Part shown: one piece after another, positions 54,522 to 63,068 of the stretch
How positions within the stretch are numbered: position 1 is the first letter of the stretch
Layout: each line of letters opens with the position of its first letter
Source of the DNA: Eggerthella timonensis
GTDB lineage: Bacteria > Actinomycetota > Coriobacteriia > Coriobacteriales > Eggerthellaceae
Assembly: GCF_900184265.1 (NCBI RefSeq)
Contig: NZ_FXXA01000002.1
Coordinates: forward strand, 3,145,983-3,209,982
DNA: 64,000 nt
Direction of reading: 5' to 3'
Translations under genes and position numbers: made by a program
The notes under the pieces: model-generated
Told to the model about the DNA's origin: nothing
Database searches by the model: none
What the model saw: the letters and a program-made list of their open reading frames with translations, nothing else

Positions 54522-55777
54522 CGCAAACGTTCCAGGGCCACCTCGCGTACGCGCGGAAGGCCGTTCTCGTCGGGCTCGAGCACGTTGAAGCTCACGCCGA
54601 TCTCGACTGCGGGGGCTCGCTTCGCCACGGTCGCCGCCAACGCGAGCGGAAACGCGAGGGAGGAAGCGTCCTCGTCCGAAAGCCATCGGCCGGCGGGCAG
54701 AAGGTCCAGAACCGTTTCCACGTCGTCGCCGAACACCTTGGCGCACTTCAGGAAATAGTCTTCTCCATCGAACGAGAGCCACGCATGCGAGGCGGAGAAC
54801 TCGTCATCGATCAGGAAAAGCTTGTTCTGCTGGTATATCTGCCCCGTCAGCTTGTTGTCGAGCGAGCAATAATGCACGCCCATGGTCAGCGAGCGGTCGG
54901 AAGCGAAGCGCAGCAGCTCGAGGCACGACGCCTCGCTTCCGGAAACCGGAAGGCCGCCCGCATACCAGTAGTTGTAAGGGATGACGTACGGATTGCGGCG
55001 CAGCGTGAACCCGCGCTCCTCGAACGCCTCGGCGTTGGCGAGCGGGAAGCAGAACTCCAGGAGGTTGATACCGCGTACGCCAATCCGATCGAGGCTGACC
55101 AGCAGCTCCTTCATCTCGCCGAGCGTACCGGGGATCACCGGCATCTCGACCATCGTGTAGGGAATGCGCGCGACCGCGGCAGCAATGCGGCCGAGTGTCT
55201 CCTCACGAGACGCCGCGCCCTCCTCCTGCTTCACGCTGAACCGGATCTCGTCGAGGCCGGCGTCGCGCAGCTCGTCGAGCAGTTCGTCGCTCAGCAAGTC
55301 GCCGCTCGTGTACACACGCACGTGCACGCCCGGATACAGCTCCTTCGCACAGCGCACGAACGCCAGCAACGCATCGGGATGGAGGCACGGCTCGCCGCCG
55401 GTGACGGCGAGGTGGCGGAAGCGCGCGCCCGCCGCATGGGCCGCCCGCAGCTCGGAGGCGATGTCCCGCTCGTGCGCGCGATGGTATGCGTAGTCCTCCT
55501 GGTTCACGTTGAAGCAGAAGTAGCACTGCCGCGTGCATTTGAGCGATATGAAGAACGTCGCCGTCTCCTCGCCCGTACGGCAGGCAATGCAAGCGGGCGA
55601 TATCCAACCGCTCCACAAGCTCGCGGCACCGTTGTCGCAATGCTCGCATGGCGCAAGGGCGCGTGCGGCCCTCGGCTGCTCTTCCGCGCTTTCGAACGGC
55701 AGCCCGAAGCGCGCTACTCCCTCTTCGAAATCGGCGCGCACTTCGTCGAATGCCGCCCTATACTCCTCCAGGTTCAA
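54518..55777 (-). CDS. Radical SAM protein translationally coupled to TorD
   Basis: The 419-residue protein has the radical SAM cluster motif CTRQCYFC (C81, C85, C88) preceded by a zinc-type knuckle CEHC (44-47) and CIAC (63-66). The SAM-binding strand is LAVTGGEPCLHPDAL, a GGEP motif. It resembles MoaA/NifB/PqqE-like enzymes, but no C-terminal auxiliary cluster motif stands out. The start is TTG at 55777, overlapping the TGA of the upstream torD-like gene by two bases, so it is read by coupling. A role in molybdoenzyme maturation or peptide modification is possible; the link is inferred from context. Confidence 0.85.
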   Translation of the reverse strand: MNLEEYRAAFDEVRADFEEGVARFGLPFESAEEQPRAARALAPCEHCDNGAASLWSGWISPACIACRTGEETATFFISLKCTRQCYFCFNVNQEDYAYHRAHERDIASELRAAHAAGARFRHLAVTGGEPCLHPDALLAFVRCAKELYPGVHVRVYTSGDLLSDELLDELRDAGLDEIRFSVKQEEGAASREETLGRIAAAVARIPYTMVEMPVIPGTLGEMKELLVSLDRIGVRGINLLEFCFPLANAEAFEERGFTLRRNPYVIPYNYWYAGGLPVSGSEASCLELLRFASDRSLTMGVHYCSLDNKLTGQIYQQNKLFLIDDEFSASHAWLSFDGEDYFLKCAKVFGDDVETVLDLLPAGRWLSDEDASSLAFPLALAATVAKRAPAVEIGVSFNVLEPDENGLPRVREVALERLR

Positions 55778-56484
55778 CGTCCCCGACCCATCTCGTCGAG
55801 ACTCGCCAGAGTCCGCTCAACGAACTCTCTGTCAAGCACGAGGAAGGCGTGGAGCGCCGCCGCAAACCGGCGATAAACGCCCGCCTCGTCCTTCTCGCAC
55901 AACGCTTCGTGGAACCTGTCAAGCCAGTTCAACAGGTGCGATTCCACGAAGTCCTTCTGAGACGAAAGGATGCGCCGCGCCTCATCGTCCCTTCCCTCTC
56001 CGAACGCATCGAACGCGCGCGTGCTGAGACAGGCAAGGAAATCGAGCATCATTGACAGATGGTCTTCGGGAAAATGGCCGAATTCCACGGCAATGAAGCC
56101 GTATTCCGCATAGCGATGGCGAACGTCGAGCGTGCTCTCTTGGAACAGCATCTCCTCTTTGCCGATATAGGGAGACTCCCATGGACGCACGTACGATGCG
56201 CCGGGAACGAGGAACAGTTTCGTGAAATCGGACCTCATAGACTCAACGCAGCCGCCATCTTGAGCCCTGTCCGCAAACGAAGCGAACAAACGCACGGCGT
56301 CAAGCAGCGGCTCGGAACGGCAGTCGTCCGCAAGGTACTCCATCGCATCGATCGTCTCGTTCGAACCGAGAACGGAAAGCTCTTCTTTGCTCGGCTCGGC
56401 ACCGAATACGATGTGGAAAATCCTATACAGATACGCCCTGTTCGCAAGGCGCATTCCCAACGCCTCGATGTCCCGTTCTTCCAT
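55774..56484 (-). CDS. TorD-family molybdoenzyme chaperone 2
   Basis: The 236-residue protein has the same family layout as the first TorD: FTKLFLVPGASYVRPWESPYIGKEEMLFQESTLDVRHRYAEYG near 86-128 and FVESHLLNWLDRFHEAL near 178-194. It is downstream of DmsA/B module 2 after a strong hairpin and overlaps the radical SAM start. It is likely specific for module 2, but both TorD proteins could serve several enzymes. Confidence 0.92.
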   Translation of the reverse strand: MEERDIEALGMRLANRAYLYRIFHIVFGAEPSKEELSVLGSNETIDAMEYLADDCRSEPLLDAVRLFASFADRAQDGGCVESMRSDFTKLFLVPGASYVRPWESPYIGKEEMLFQESTLDVRHRYAEYGFIAVEFGHFPEDHLSMMLDFLACLSTRAFDAFGEGRDDEARRILSSQKDFVESHLLNWLDRFHEALCEKDEAGVYRRFAAALHAFLVLDREFVERTLASLDEMGRGR

Positions 56485-56569
56485 ATCTCCTCCTCGTTGC
56501 CCGTCTTGTCGAAGGGCGTTTCGTCACGCGAACAGTGTAGCTCAAACGCGGGGGCGAACCCTCGCGACA

Positions 56570-56609
56570 AGCACGGGCGAGGCCTTGGCGCTCGAACCTC
56601 GCCCGTGCT
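56570..56609 (-). terminator. Strong hairpin after module 2
   Basis: AGCACGGGCGAGG and CCTCGCCCGTGCT form a 13-bp stem with a 14-base loop, between dmsB-like gene 2 and torD-like gene 2. No U-tract follows; it may stop or reduce transcription into torD. Confidence 0.55.
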
Positions 56610-56628
56610 GTTTCATGCAGCGCGCAAT

Positions 56629-57201
56629 TTACCAGTTAACGTCGACGAAACCCGTCTCGGTCGCCGCCTCCTTGGCGCTGATCAACAAGCTCGGTTTCGT
56701 GGTGTCCGCACTCGGAAGGATCGCGATCTCGCTGACGCAGTCCGACCCGTACGTTTTCACCAGATCGTCGTACTCTCCGAAATCGAGCGCTCGGTTCGGG
56801 CACGCAGCGACGCACGCAGGCTGTCCCCCAGCTTCGCGAATCAGATAGCAGCTATCGCATTTGCCCGCTTTGCCGTCCGGAAGAATCTGAGGAATGCCGT
56901 ACGGGCACGCCTTCGTGCATGAACCGTCTCCTGAACACGCCTCCCGATCGATGACGACCGCACCGTCTTCCCGCTTCTCGATGGCCCCCGTCGGACACGC
57001 CGAAAAGCATGCCGGCGATTCGCAGTGGTTGCAGCTTGCCGAGTAGCTGTACGCGGTCACGCTCGGAAACTTCCCCACCGAGAACGTCTTCGCATGCCGG
57101 TATATGGTTCCGACATCCAAGCGATTCTTGTCCTTGCATGCCACCTGGCATGCACGGCATCCGGTGCACCTCGTCATATCGAAATAATATCCAATAGCCA
57201 T
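56629..57201 (-). CDS. DmsB-like iron-sulfur subunit, module 2, with an altered cluster motif
   Basis: This 190-residue four-cluster ferredoxin matches the module 1 subunit with one difference. Motif 1 is CTGCRACQVACKDKN, motif 2 CNHCESPACFSACPTGA and motif 4 CDSCYLIREAGGQPACVAACP, all complete. Motif 3 reads CSGDGSCTKACPYG: where its relatives have CIGCSSC, the second Cys is Asp. CxxDxxC motifs in other ferredoxins hold a [3Fe-4S] or Asp-ligated [4Fe-4S] cluster. It should take electrons to the catalytic subunit encoded 18 bases upstream. Confidence 0.95.
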   Translation of the reverse strand: MAIGYYFDMTRCTGCRACQVACKDKNRLDVGTIYRHAKTFSVGKFPSVTAYSYSASCNHCESPACFSACPTGAIEKREDGAVVIDREACSGDGSCTKACPYGIPQILPDGKAGKCDSCYLIREAGGQPACVAACPNRALDFGEYDDLVKTYGSDCVSEIAILPSADTTKPSLLISAKEAATETGFVDVNW

Positions 57202-57219
57202 TCGTCAGTCCCCCTCTCG

Positions 57220-59847
57220 TTATGCGTTCACGATGCGCTGCGGCAGGTCGCAGTCGGCCTCGAGCGCTGCACCATCGTATTTCTCGAACGTGCATATCTG
57301 ATTGTTGTACCCCGAAACGCCCATACCGCCATACTCGGCGCCGATCAGGTAGTTGTCGGAGCCGGCGCGGTCGATGCCGGTCTCCTCGTCGACATCCACC
57401 CACGCGCCGTGAGGCACGCCCACGATGCCCGGCATGAGGATGTCGAGCACGGCGGCCATACGCAGACCCTTGCCGGCCGGCGTGCTGATGAGAACCGTAT
57501 CTCCATCCTTGACGCCCTTCGCCTCCGCATCCTGGCGATTGAGGAACACGGGGTTCGCCCACGTCTCGCGCAGCCAGGGGCAGTTGTCGAACACCGTATG
57601 GGAGCGACGCAGATAGTGCGGATTGTACATGACGTACGGATACTCGCCCTTTTCGCCGTCGATCTTGCCGTCCTTGAACGTCGATTCGAAGCCGACGCAG
57701 GGAACGACGTACGTCGGGTAGGGCTTGTACTGCTCGATGCCGTCGTACTCAAAGGACGCCATGAGGTCGTAGCGGGCCTGACAGTAAATCTCGAGCTTTC
57801 CGCTTGCGCTCGAGAGAGGGTTGGCCTCAGGATCGGTCACGAAGTCCTCGTAACCGATGAAGCCATGACCGTCATCAGGGGTGCGCTTGTACTGGTACCC
57901 GCCGTTCGCCACGAAATCAGCGAGGGAGACGACGCCTTCTTGAGGCTCGCCCTGAACGCCCCATTCCTTGATGTCGGCGTCGGTAATGGTTACCAGCGGC
58001 TCCATTTCGCCGCCGTCCCCCATGATGGTGCTGCCGGCGATCTGCTCGAAGAACTGCTGGGTTTCCGACGTATCGAAAGCGAGCTTCGGATCCATGCCCA
58101 TGCCCTCAAGCAGCAGCGTGCCTATCTCCTGATCCGTTTTGGCCTCGCCGAGCGGATCGGTCACCTTGGAGTAGCAATACACGAACTCGCGATTGCACGT
58201 CGTCACGCTGCCCGGACGCTCCCATTCGGTCGTGACCGGAAGGATGATGTCGGAGTACAGGGCGTTCGTCGTCATGAATTGAGCGCGGGTCAGCACGAAG
58301 TCCACCGCGCGATGCGCCTCGATGCCGGCTTTCTGGTGAAGAGACGTCTGCAGCGTCGCATCCGTCACATGGAAGATGCCCTTGATGGGGCCGAGCGTGG
58401 TGGGGATAGGCTCGTGGAAGCTGCCGTACGAGTTCGACACGTCGTAGAACTCTCCGCCGCCTTCGAGGATGATGTCGTACAGCTGAGGCTGGCGGACGCC
58501 TGTCGAGCAGGGGTTCGTCGTCTTCGGCTTCTTGGCGTTTCCGGCAGCAACAAGATTGGGGCCGTAGTTGCCGCAGTTCGCGTGATAGTTGCCGCCGCAC
58601 GCATGGCCCGATTTGCCCATATGGCCGCCCATGGCCCCCAACGCCATCAGCATTTGCGGGATCATCTCGGCTCCGTTACAGCGCACCATGCCGTAATTGT
58701 GCAGGAGCATGGTCTTGTTGTTCTTTCCGAGGATGCGAGCGAACTCCGTGACCTGCTCGGGCGGAACGCCGCAGATAGGCTCGGCCCATGCAGGTGTTTT
58801 AGGCGTACCGTCGTACGTTCCCAACACGTAGTCTTTCAAGTTCTCGTTCAGCTTCGCGTCCGCAGGCATGTGGTCGGCATCGAAGCCGACAGTATACTTG
58901 TCGAGGAACTCCCAATCGACGATATCGCCTTCTTCCTCGTCGAGGCGCAGCATCTCGTACGCTGTTGCGAGCATGAACGCCATGTCGGTGCCGTTGCGCA
59001 CCGGAATCCAATCTGCATCCAGCATCTGGGCGGATGCGTTGTACAGCGGATCGACGCTGACGAACTTGGTGCCCGCCTCCTTCGCTTGGATGAAGTAATA
59101 GGTGGGCGTGCCGGCCGCCGACCAGGTCGGGTTCGAGGAATACAAGATGATGTACTCCGCATTCGGAAGGTCGAAGCGATCGTTCGCCTTTCCGGTATCG
59201 GTGGGCGGCAAGCCGATCATGTCGCAACCGAGGGTGTAGGTTCCGTGCGACGTGGTATCCCAACCCCGCACGCATCCGCACATCACATTGATCGTGGCGT
59301 CGGGCGATTTGCAATAGAAACCCGTCGGGCCGTATTCGTCGCTGATGCGCTTGATCTCCTGGCAGGAAAGCTCGATCGCCTCGTCCCAGCTGATGCGCTC
59401 CCATTCGTCCTTGCCGCGCATCGAGCCGTTCGAGTTCTCGCCGCCGCCAGGCTTCCACCCTTTGCGCTTCAGCGGATAGAGAATGCGATCGGCGCCGAAG
59501 CATTGCTGCTGCTGGGCTTTGCCGCGCACGCATCCGCGCTGCTGCGGAAACTCGGGAGAGTCCTCGTGCGAATCGTCGGTCTTCTGGCGAACGACCGCTC
59601 CCTCCTTCACCATGACCTTGTTCACGCAGCGTCCGCCGCAGTTATGCCAGCACGCGGCAGGCACCCACGTGCCACCCTCTTCAGGATTGACCGCAACTGC
59701 TGCGTCTTTGCTCTCCTTGACCTCCGTCGAAGGCGCGCATCCGAAAGCGGAGAGCGCTGCAGCCGATGCCGCAACCGCCATGCTTCCCTTCATGAACTGC
59801 CGACGGCTCAGGTTCGTCGCATTCGTGCCAACGTCAAAAGCGTCCAT
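57220..59847 (-). CDS. DmsA-like molybdopterin oxidoreductase, module 2
   Basis: The 875-residue enzyme has a twin-arginine signal (LSRRQFMKGSMAVAA, R15-R16) and a lipobox-like FGC at C37, and a [4Fe-4S] motif C66-x3-C70-x3-C74-x31-C106. It is homologous to the module 1 enzyme throughout, for example GALGGHMGKSGHACGG-like MPT contacts and GVPHGAWVDVDEETG near the C-terminus. Within the N-terminal third it differs: GCVRGWDTTSHGTYTLG replaces the module 1 segment SDTSSCGTYSFN, near the expected Mo ligand. The start at 59847 has AAAGGGGG upstream. The regulator at 59954 ends 106 bases upstream and could share its transcript. The substrate is unknown. Confidence 0.94.
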   Translation of the reverse strand: MDAFDVGTNATNLSRRQFMKGSMAVAASAAALSAFGCAPSTEVKESKDAAVAVNPEEGGTWVPAACWHNCGGRCVNKVMVKEGAVVRQKTDDSHEDSPEFPQQRGCVRGKAQQQQCFGADRILYPLKRKGWKPGGGENSNGSMRGKDEWERISWDEAIELSCQEIKRISDEYGPTGFYCKSPDATINVMCGCVRGWDTTSHGTYTLGCDMIGLPPTDTGKANDRFDLPNAEYIILYSSNPTWSAAGTPTYYFIQAKEAGTKFVSVDPLYNASAQMLDADWIPVRNGTDMAFMLATAYEMLRLDEEEGDIVDWEFLDKYTVGFDADHMPADAKLNENLKDYVLGTYDGTPKTPAWAEPICGVPPEQVTEFARILGKNNKTMLLHNYGMVRCNGAEMIPQMLMALGAMGGHMGKSGHACGGNYHANCGNYGPNLVAAGNAKKPKTTNPCSTGVRQPQLYDIILEGGGEFYDVSNSYGSFHEPIPTTLGPIKGIFHVTDATLQTSLHQKAGIEAHRAVDFVLTRAQFMTTNALYSDIILPVTTEWERPGSVTTCNREFVYCYSKVTDPLGEAKTDQEIGTLLLEGMGMDPKLAFDTSETQQFFEQIAGSTIMGDGGEMEPLVTITDADIKEWGVQGEPQEGVVSLADFVANGGYQYKRTPDDGHGFIGYEDFVTDPEANPLSSASGKLEIYCQARYDLMASFEYDGIEQYKPYPTYVVPCVGFESTFKDGKIDGEKGEYPYVMYNPHYLRRSHTVFDNCPWLRETWANPVFLNRQDAEAKGVKDGDTVLISTPAGKGLRMAAVLDILMPGIVGVPHGAWVDVDEETGIDRAGSDNYLIGAEYGGMGVSGYNNQICTFEKYDGAALEADCDLPQRIVNA

Positions 59848-59953
59848 GTAATCCCCCTTTGTTTGTTTGGTTTCGTTGGACTCGTCGTTGCATGGGAACT
59901 GTGCAAGCTCTAGGTCGAAAGCCTCACCCCCTTATCCGTCGCTTCTCCCATCC

Positions 59954-60670
59954 TCACACCCGCTCGGCGAATTTGTATCCGACGCGCCAAACCGTGAGAA
60001 GGTACTTCGGTTGCGAGGGATTGTCCTCGATCTTCTCGCGAATCTTCCGCATGAACACGGTGATGCTGCTCTCGTCGACTTCGCTCTCGCTACCCCAGAT
60101 GTGCTCGTATATCTGACCGCGGGTGAACACCTGACCGGGATTGGCAGCCAACAGCGCGAGTATCTCGAACTCCTTGGCAGTGAGCTCCACCCTCTCGCCT
60201 CGCAAGCGCACCTCGTATTGGTTGAACAGGATCTCCAGATCGCCCGTCTTATTGCTGCCCTCGCGACTCACAGCCTTGGCGAACGCCAGATCGTCTCGAT
60301 GCCGGCGAAGGTGGGCCTCAATGCGCAGCAGCAGCTCATCCGAGCTGAACGGCTTGACCACATAGTCATCGCCGCCTGCCTTGAAGCCAATGCTCTTGTC
60401 CACGATGTCGCCTTTTGCGGACAGGAAGATGATGGGAATGCGCCTTCCGTCTTCACGCATGGTCCTGCATACGTCGAACCCGTTCATGCCGGGCATCATC
60501 ACGTCGAGCAGCAACAGATCCGGCCTTTCGGTCGTGAGATCCCGCAGCCCCTGCTCCCCATCGAGCGCGGAGCAGAACTCGTAGCCTGCCTCTTCCGTTA
60601 TGCGGCGGATCAGCACATGCAGGCTCTCGTCATCGTCGATGAGCATTACCTTCGCCCTCGTCATCGTCAT
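59954..60670 (-). CDS. OmpR-family response regulator of the second heme-kinase pair
   Basis: The 238-residue protein has a receiver domain with phosphoacceptor D56 (LLLLDVMMPGMNGFDV) and a winged-helix domain (LTAKEFEILALLAANPGQV, then SSITVFMRKIREKIEDNP). The ATG at 60670 overlaps the kinase stop in an ATGA junction. It lies between the kinase and DmsA-like gene 2, so it could serve modules 2 and 3. It resembles the regulator at 47802 throughout. Confidence 0.95.
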   Translation of the reverse strand: MTMTRAKVMLIDDDESLHVLIRRITEEAGYEFCSALDGEQGLRDLTTERPDLLLLDVMMPGMNGFDVCRTMREDGRRIPIIFLSAKGDIVDKSIGFKAGGDDYVVKPFSSDELLLRIEAHLRRHRDDLAFAKAVSREGSNKTGDLEILFNQYEVRLRGERVELTAKEFEILALLAANPGQVFTRGQIYEHIWGSESEVDESSITVFMRKIREKIEDNPSQPKYLLTVWRVGYKFAERV

Positions 60671-62325
60671 TCCCCTTTCGATTCAACCGGAATACGCACG
60701 GTGAACACGCTGCCGACATCCGGTTCGCTTTCCACCGAAATGGATCCACCGTGCATGTCGGTGTACTCTTTCGCCAACGCAAGCCCCAGCCCCGTCCCGT
60801 TGTACTTGCGGGACGGCGACGAGTCGGCCTGCACGAAACGGTCGAAAATACGTTGCTGGTCGGCCTTCGCTATGCCGATGCCCGTATCGGATACCTTGAT
60901 CCATAGTTCGCCGCATTCGGGATGGTGGGAGATGCGCAGCGCAACCGATCCTCCTTCAGGAGTAAACTTGATCGCGTTGCCGCATAGGTTCTCCAAAACG
61001 TGCCGTATCTTCTCGAAGTCCGCCTGTATAAGGGGAACATCGGGGTCGATCTCGCACGAGAAGTCGATCTTGCCTTTGTCTGCGAGCGGCTGCACCACGG
61101 TGCTCACCATGCCCACCACATCGCCAACGTCCACGACCTCTACGTTCATATCCGTCCTCCCCGCATCGAGGCGGCTCATCTCCAAAATATCGTTGATCAT
61201 GAGAAGGAGCGCACGACTGTTCGCCTCGATCTCGCGTCGCGTCTCAGCTTCGCGCTCGTCATGCGGCTCGCAATCGCGATTGAGGAACTCCGCAAACGCG
61301 AGGATCGAGGTCAAAGGAGTGCGGAGCTCGTGACTCATCATTGCCAGAAAGTCCGATTTGTACCGGTTGTCGTTGAGCAACCGCTCGTTCGCCTGTTCAA
61401 GTTGAGCGCGCTGCTTTTCCAGCACGGCATTGGCCTCCGCAAGCTGCGCGGTTCGATCCGCCACCTGCGACTCCAGATTGTTGTAGATGCCGGACAGCTC
61501 GCCCGCCATCCTGTTGAATTCGGTCATCAACGTGTTCATCTCGCGCGAGGATTCCGATTGAGCCAACCGCACCCCTAAATCACCTGTCTGTATGCACTCG
61601 ACGCCGATTTGAATTTTTTCCAGCGGACGCGTCACCAAATACGTTAACGCCGCATAGATGATAAGCAGGCAAACTACCAGCATGCCGCCGAAGAAGATGA
61701 CATCCTGTATCGTCGAGGCCTGCTCGCTTTCCATGTACACATCAAGCGGCATGACGATGCTGATTGCGCCGCCTATGTCCCCGATCTTCCAGCCCTCTTT
61801 GGCGTAGCCGGTCACATCGATCTCTCCGGCGGGCTCTCCGTGGCAGTCGAGGCAATTCTCCTCGATTCGCATGGGTGCCAGGTAGCGGAACACCTCTTCG
61901 CCCTCGTATTGGGTGATGTCGTAGTATTCCGCGCTCTCTCCCTTGTTGAATGCCTCGAGAGCCGCAGATTCGAACTCGTCAGGCTGATCCGCTGAATTGC
62001 GCGGGTTGAAATTGACGAAGCGCGTCGTGTACGTGGACTCGGACGTGAACAGCGCGCCGATGCTGCGACCGACGATAGCGCAATGCAGGCCCTGGTACAC
62101 GCCGTCAGCGGTGTACGATATCTGCTCCAAACGATACTGGTTCGATGCCATGAACTCCCATACCGCATCCATCTGCTGCGCGAGCACTTCTCCCTTCTCG
62201 CGCAGCTCGTTCTCCATTTGGGCGCGATTGTTCACCGAAGTCCATCCAATATTGGCAACGAGCGACACCGCAAGCAGGCAGACGATAAGCCCCGCGAACT
62301 TCGTCTTCAGCTTGATGTTCCTCAT
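60667..62325 (-). CDS. Sensor histidine kinase 2 with DUF3365 heme-c-type domain
   Basis: The 552-residue kinase has membrane helices at about 10-29 and 208-230 and an extracytoplasmic domain with CLDCH at 158-162, the same CxxCH heme site as the kinase at 48526. The segments NPRNSADQPDEFESAAL and EYYDITQYEGEEVFRYLAPM match NPRNALDEPDAFERAAL and its surroundings in that kinase. A HAMP region, the H-box MMSHELRTPL (H332) and the HATPase motifs NLCGNAIKF and GTGLGLALAKEY follow. The start at 62325 is supported by GGGGG upstream. Both kinases are probably paralogues from a duplicated module. Confidence 0.94.
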   Translation of the reverse strand: MRNIKLKTKFAGLIVCLLAVSLVANIGWTSVNNRAQMENELREKGEVLAQQMDAVWEFMASNQYRLEQISYTADGVYQGLHCAIVGRSIGALFTSESTYTTRFVNFNPRNSADQPDEFESAALEAFNKGESAEYYDITQYEGEEVFRYLAPMRIEENCLDCHGEPAGEIDVTGYAKEGWKIGDIGGAISIVMPLDVYMESEQASTIQDVIFFGGMLVVCLLIIYAALTYLVTRPLEKIQIGVECIQTGDLGVRLAQSESSREMNTLMTEFNRMAGELSGIYNNLESQVADRTAQLAEANAVLEKQRAQLEQANERLLNDNRYKSDFLAMMSHELRTPLTSILAFAEFLNRDCEPHDEREAETRREIEANSRALLLMINDILEMSRLDAGRTDMNVEVVDVGDVVGMVSTVVQPLADKGKIDFSCEIDPDVPLIQADFEKIRHVLENLCGNAIKFTPEGGSVALRISHHPECGELWIKVSDTGIGIAKADQQRIFDRFVQADSSPSRKYNGTGLGLALAKEYTDMHGGSISVESEPDVGSVFTVRIPVESKGE

Positions 62326-62400
62326 AACGCGCCCCCGCTCGTTTCCACGCGCATGCGGACGACCGGTTCGGAGCCGTCCGTCGCGTTCCCCGCCTGACGC

Positions 62401-62447
62401 GAGCCGCAAGCGGCGAGGAGGGAGGGATGGTACCCGCCGCTGCGGCT
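62401..62447 (-). promoter_or_regulatory. Hairpin between dmsB-like gene 3 and sensor kinase 2
   Basis: GAGCCGCAAGCGGCG (62401-62415) pairs, with one bulge, with CGCCGCTGCGGCTC (62434-62447). The minus-strand loop contains CCATCCCTCCC, as in the hairpin at 50331-50361 at the same place in module 1. Confidence 0.55.
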
Positions 62448-62468
62448 CTGTCGGAACGTGAAAGTCAT

Positions 62469-63068
62469 TTACAGCACCACCCGAACAGGATCCGGCTCCA
62501 AAGCCGCAGGCTTGGGATCGACGGCGATCGACGGATTCGTCTGCGACGCATCGGGAAGCACGACGATGCTGTTCACCGCTTCAGGATGCAAGGCGCGCAG
62601 CTCCTCGATCGGGCCGAACTCCAAGGCCCTCATAGGGCATGAGGCTACGCAAGCCGGACGCTCGCCGGACGCTCTCAGGAGGATGCAGGCATCGCACTTA
62701 TGAGCTTTCTGAATCGACGCTATGTAGTGCGGCACTCCGTACGGGCAGGCCTTTACGCAGTATTCGCAGCCGATGCACTTTTCGTCATCGTGTTGCACCG
62801 TGCCATCATCTTTGTCAACGAACGTTGCGGCGTTGGGACACACCGCGACGCACGCGGGATCGATGCAATGATTGCACGTCGCCGCATAGTGGTACCCCTT
62901 TGCATTCGGGTACGAACCGACTTCATAATCGTTCACATGGCGAAACAGCACGCCGACGTCGAGATCGTTCTTATCCTTGCAAGCGATCTGGCACGTCTTG
63001 CACCCGATGCAGTTTCGCTGGTTGAAATAGAAGCCCTTGCGGACAACTTCGCTGCTATTCCGCGTCAT
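62469..63068 (-). CDS. DmsB-like iron-sulfur subunit, module 3
   Basis: This 199-residue subunit has four complete motifs: CIGCKTCQIACKDKN, CNHCIDPACVAVCPNAA, CIGCEYCVKACPYG and CDACILLRASGERPACVASCP. The ATG at 63068 overlaps the upstream catalytic-subunit stop in an ATGA junction and has GGGAGGAG seven bases before. An open frame upstream to 63113 is not supported. It is closer to module 1 than to module 2 in having a complete motif 3. Confidence 0.95.
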   Translation of the reverse strand: MTRNSSEVVRKGFYFNQRNCIGCKTCQIACKDKNDLDVGVLFRHVNDYEVGSYPNAKGYHYAATCNHCIDPACVAVCPNAATFVDKDDGTVQHDDEKCIGCEYCVKACPYGVPHYIASIQKAHKCDACILLRASGERPACVASCPMRALEFGPIEELRALHPEAVNSIVVLPDASQTNPSIAVDPKPAALEPDPVRVVL

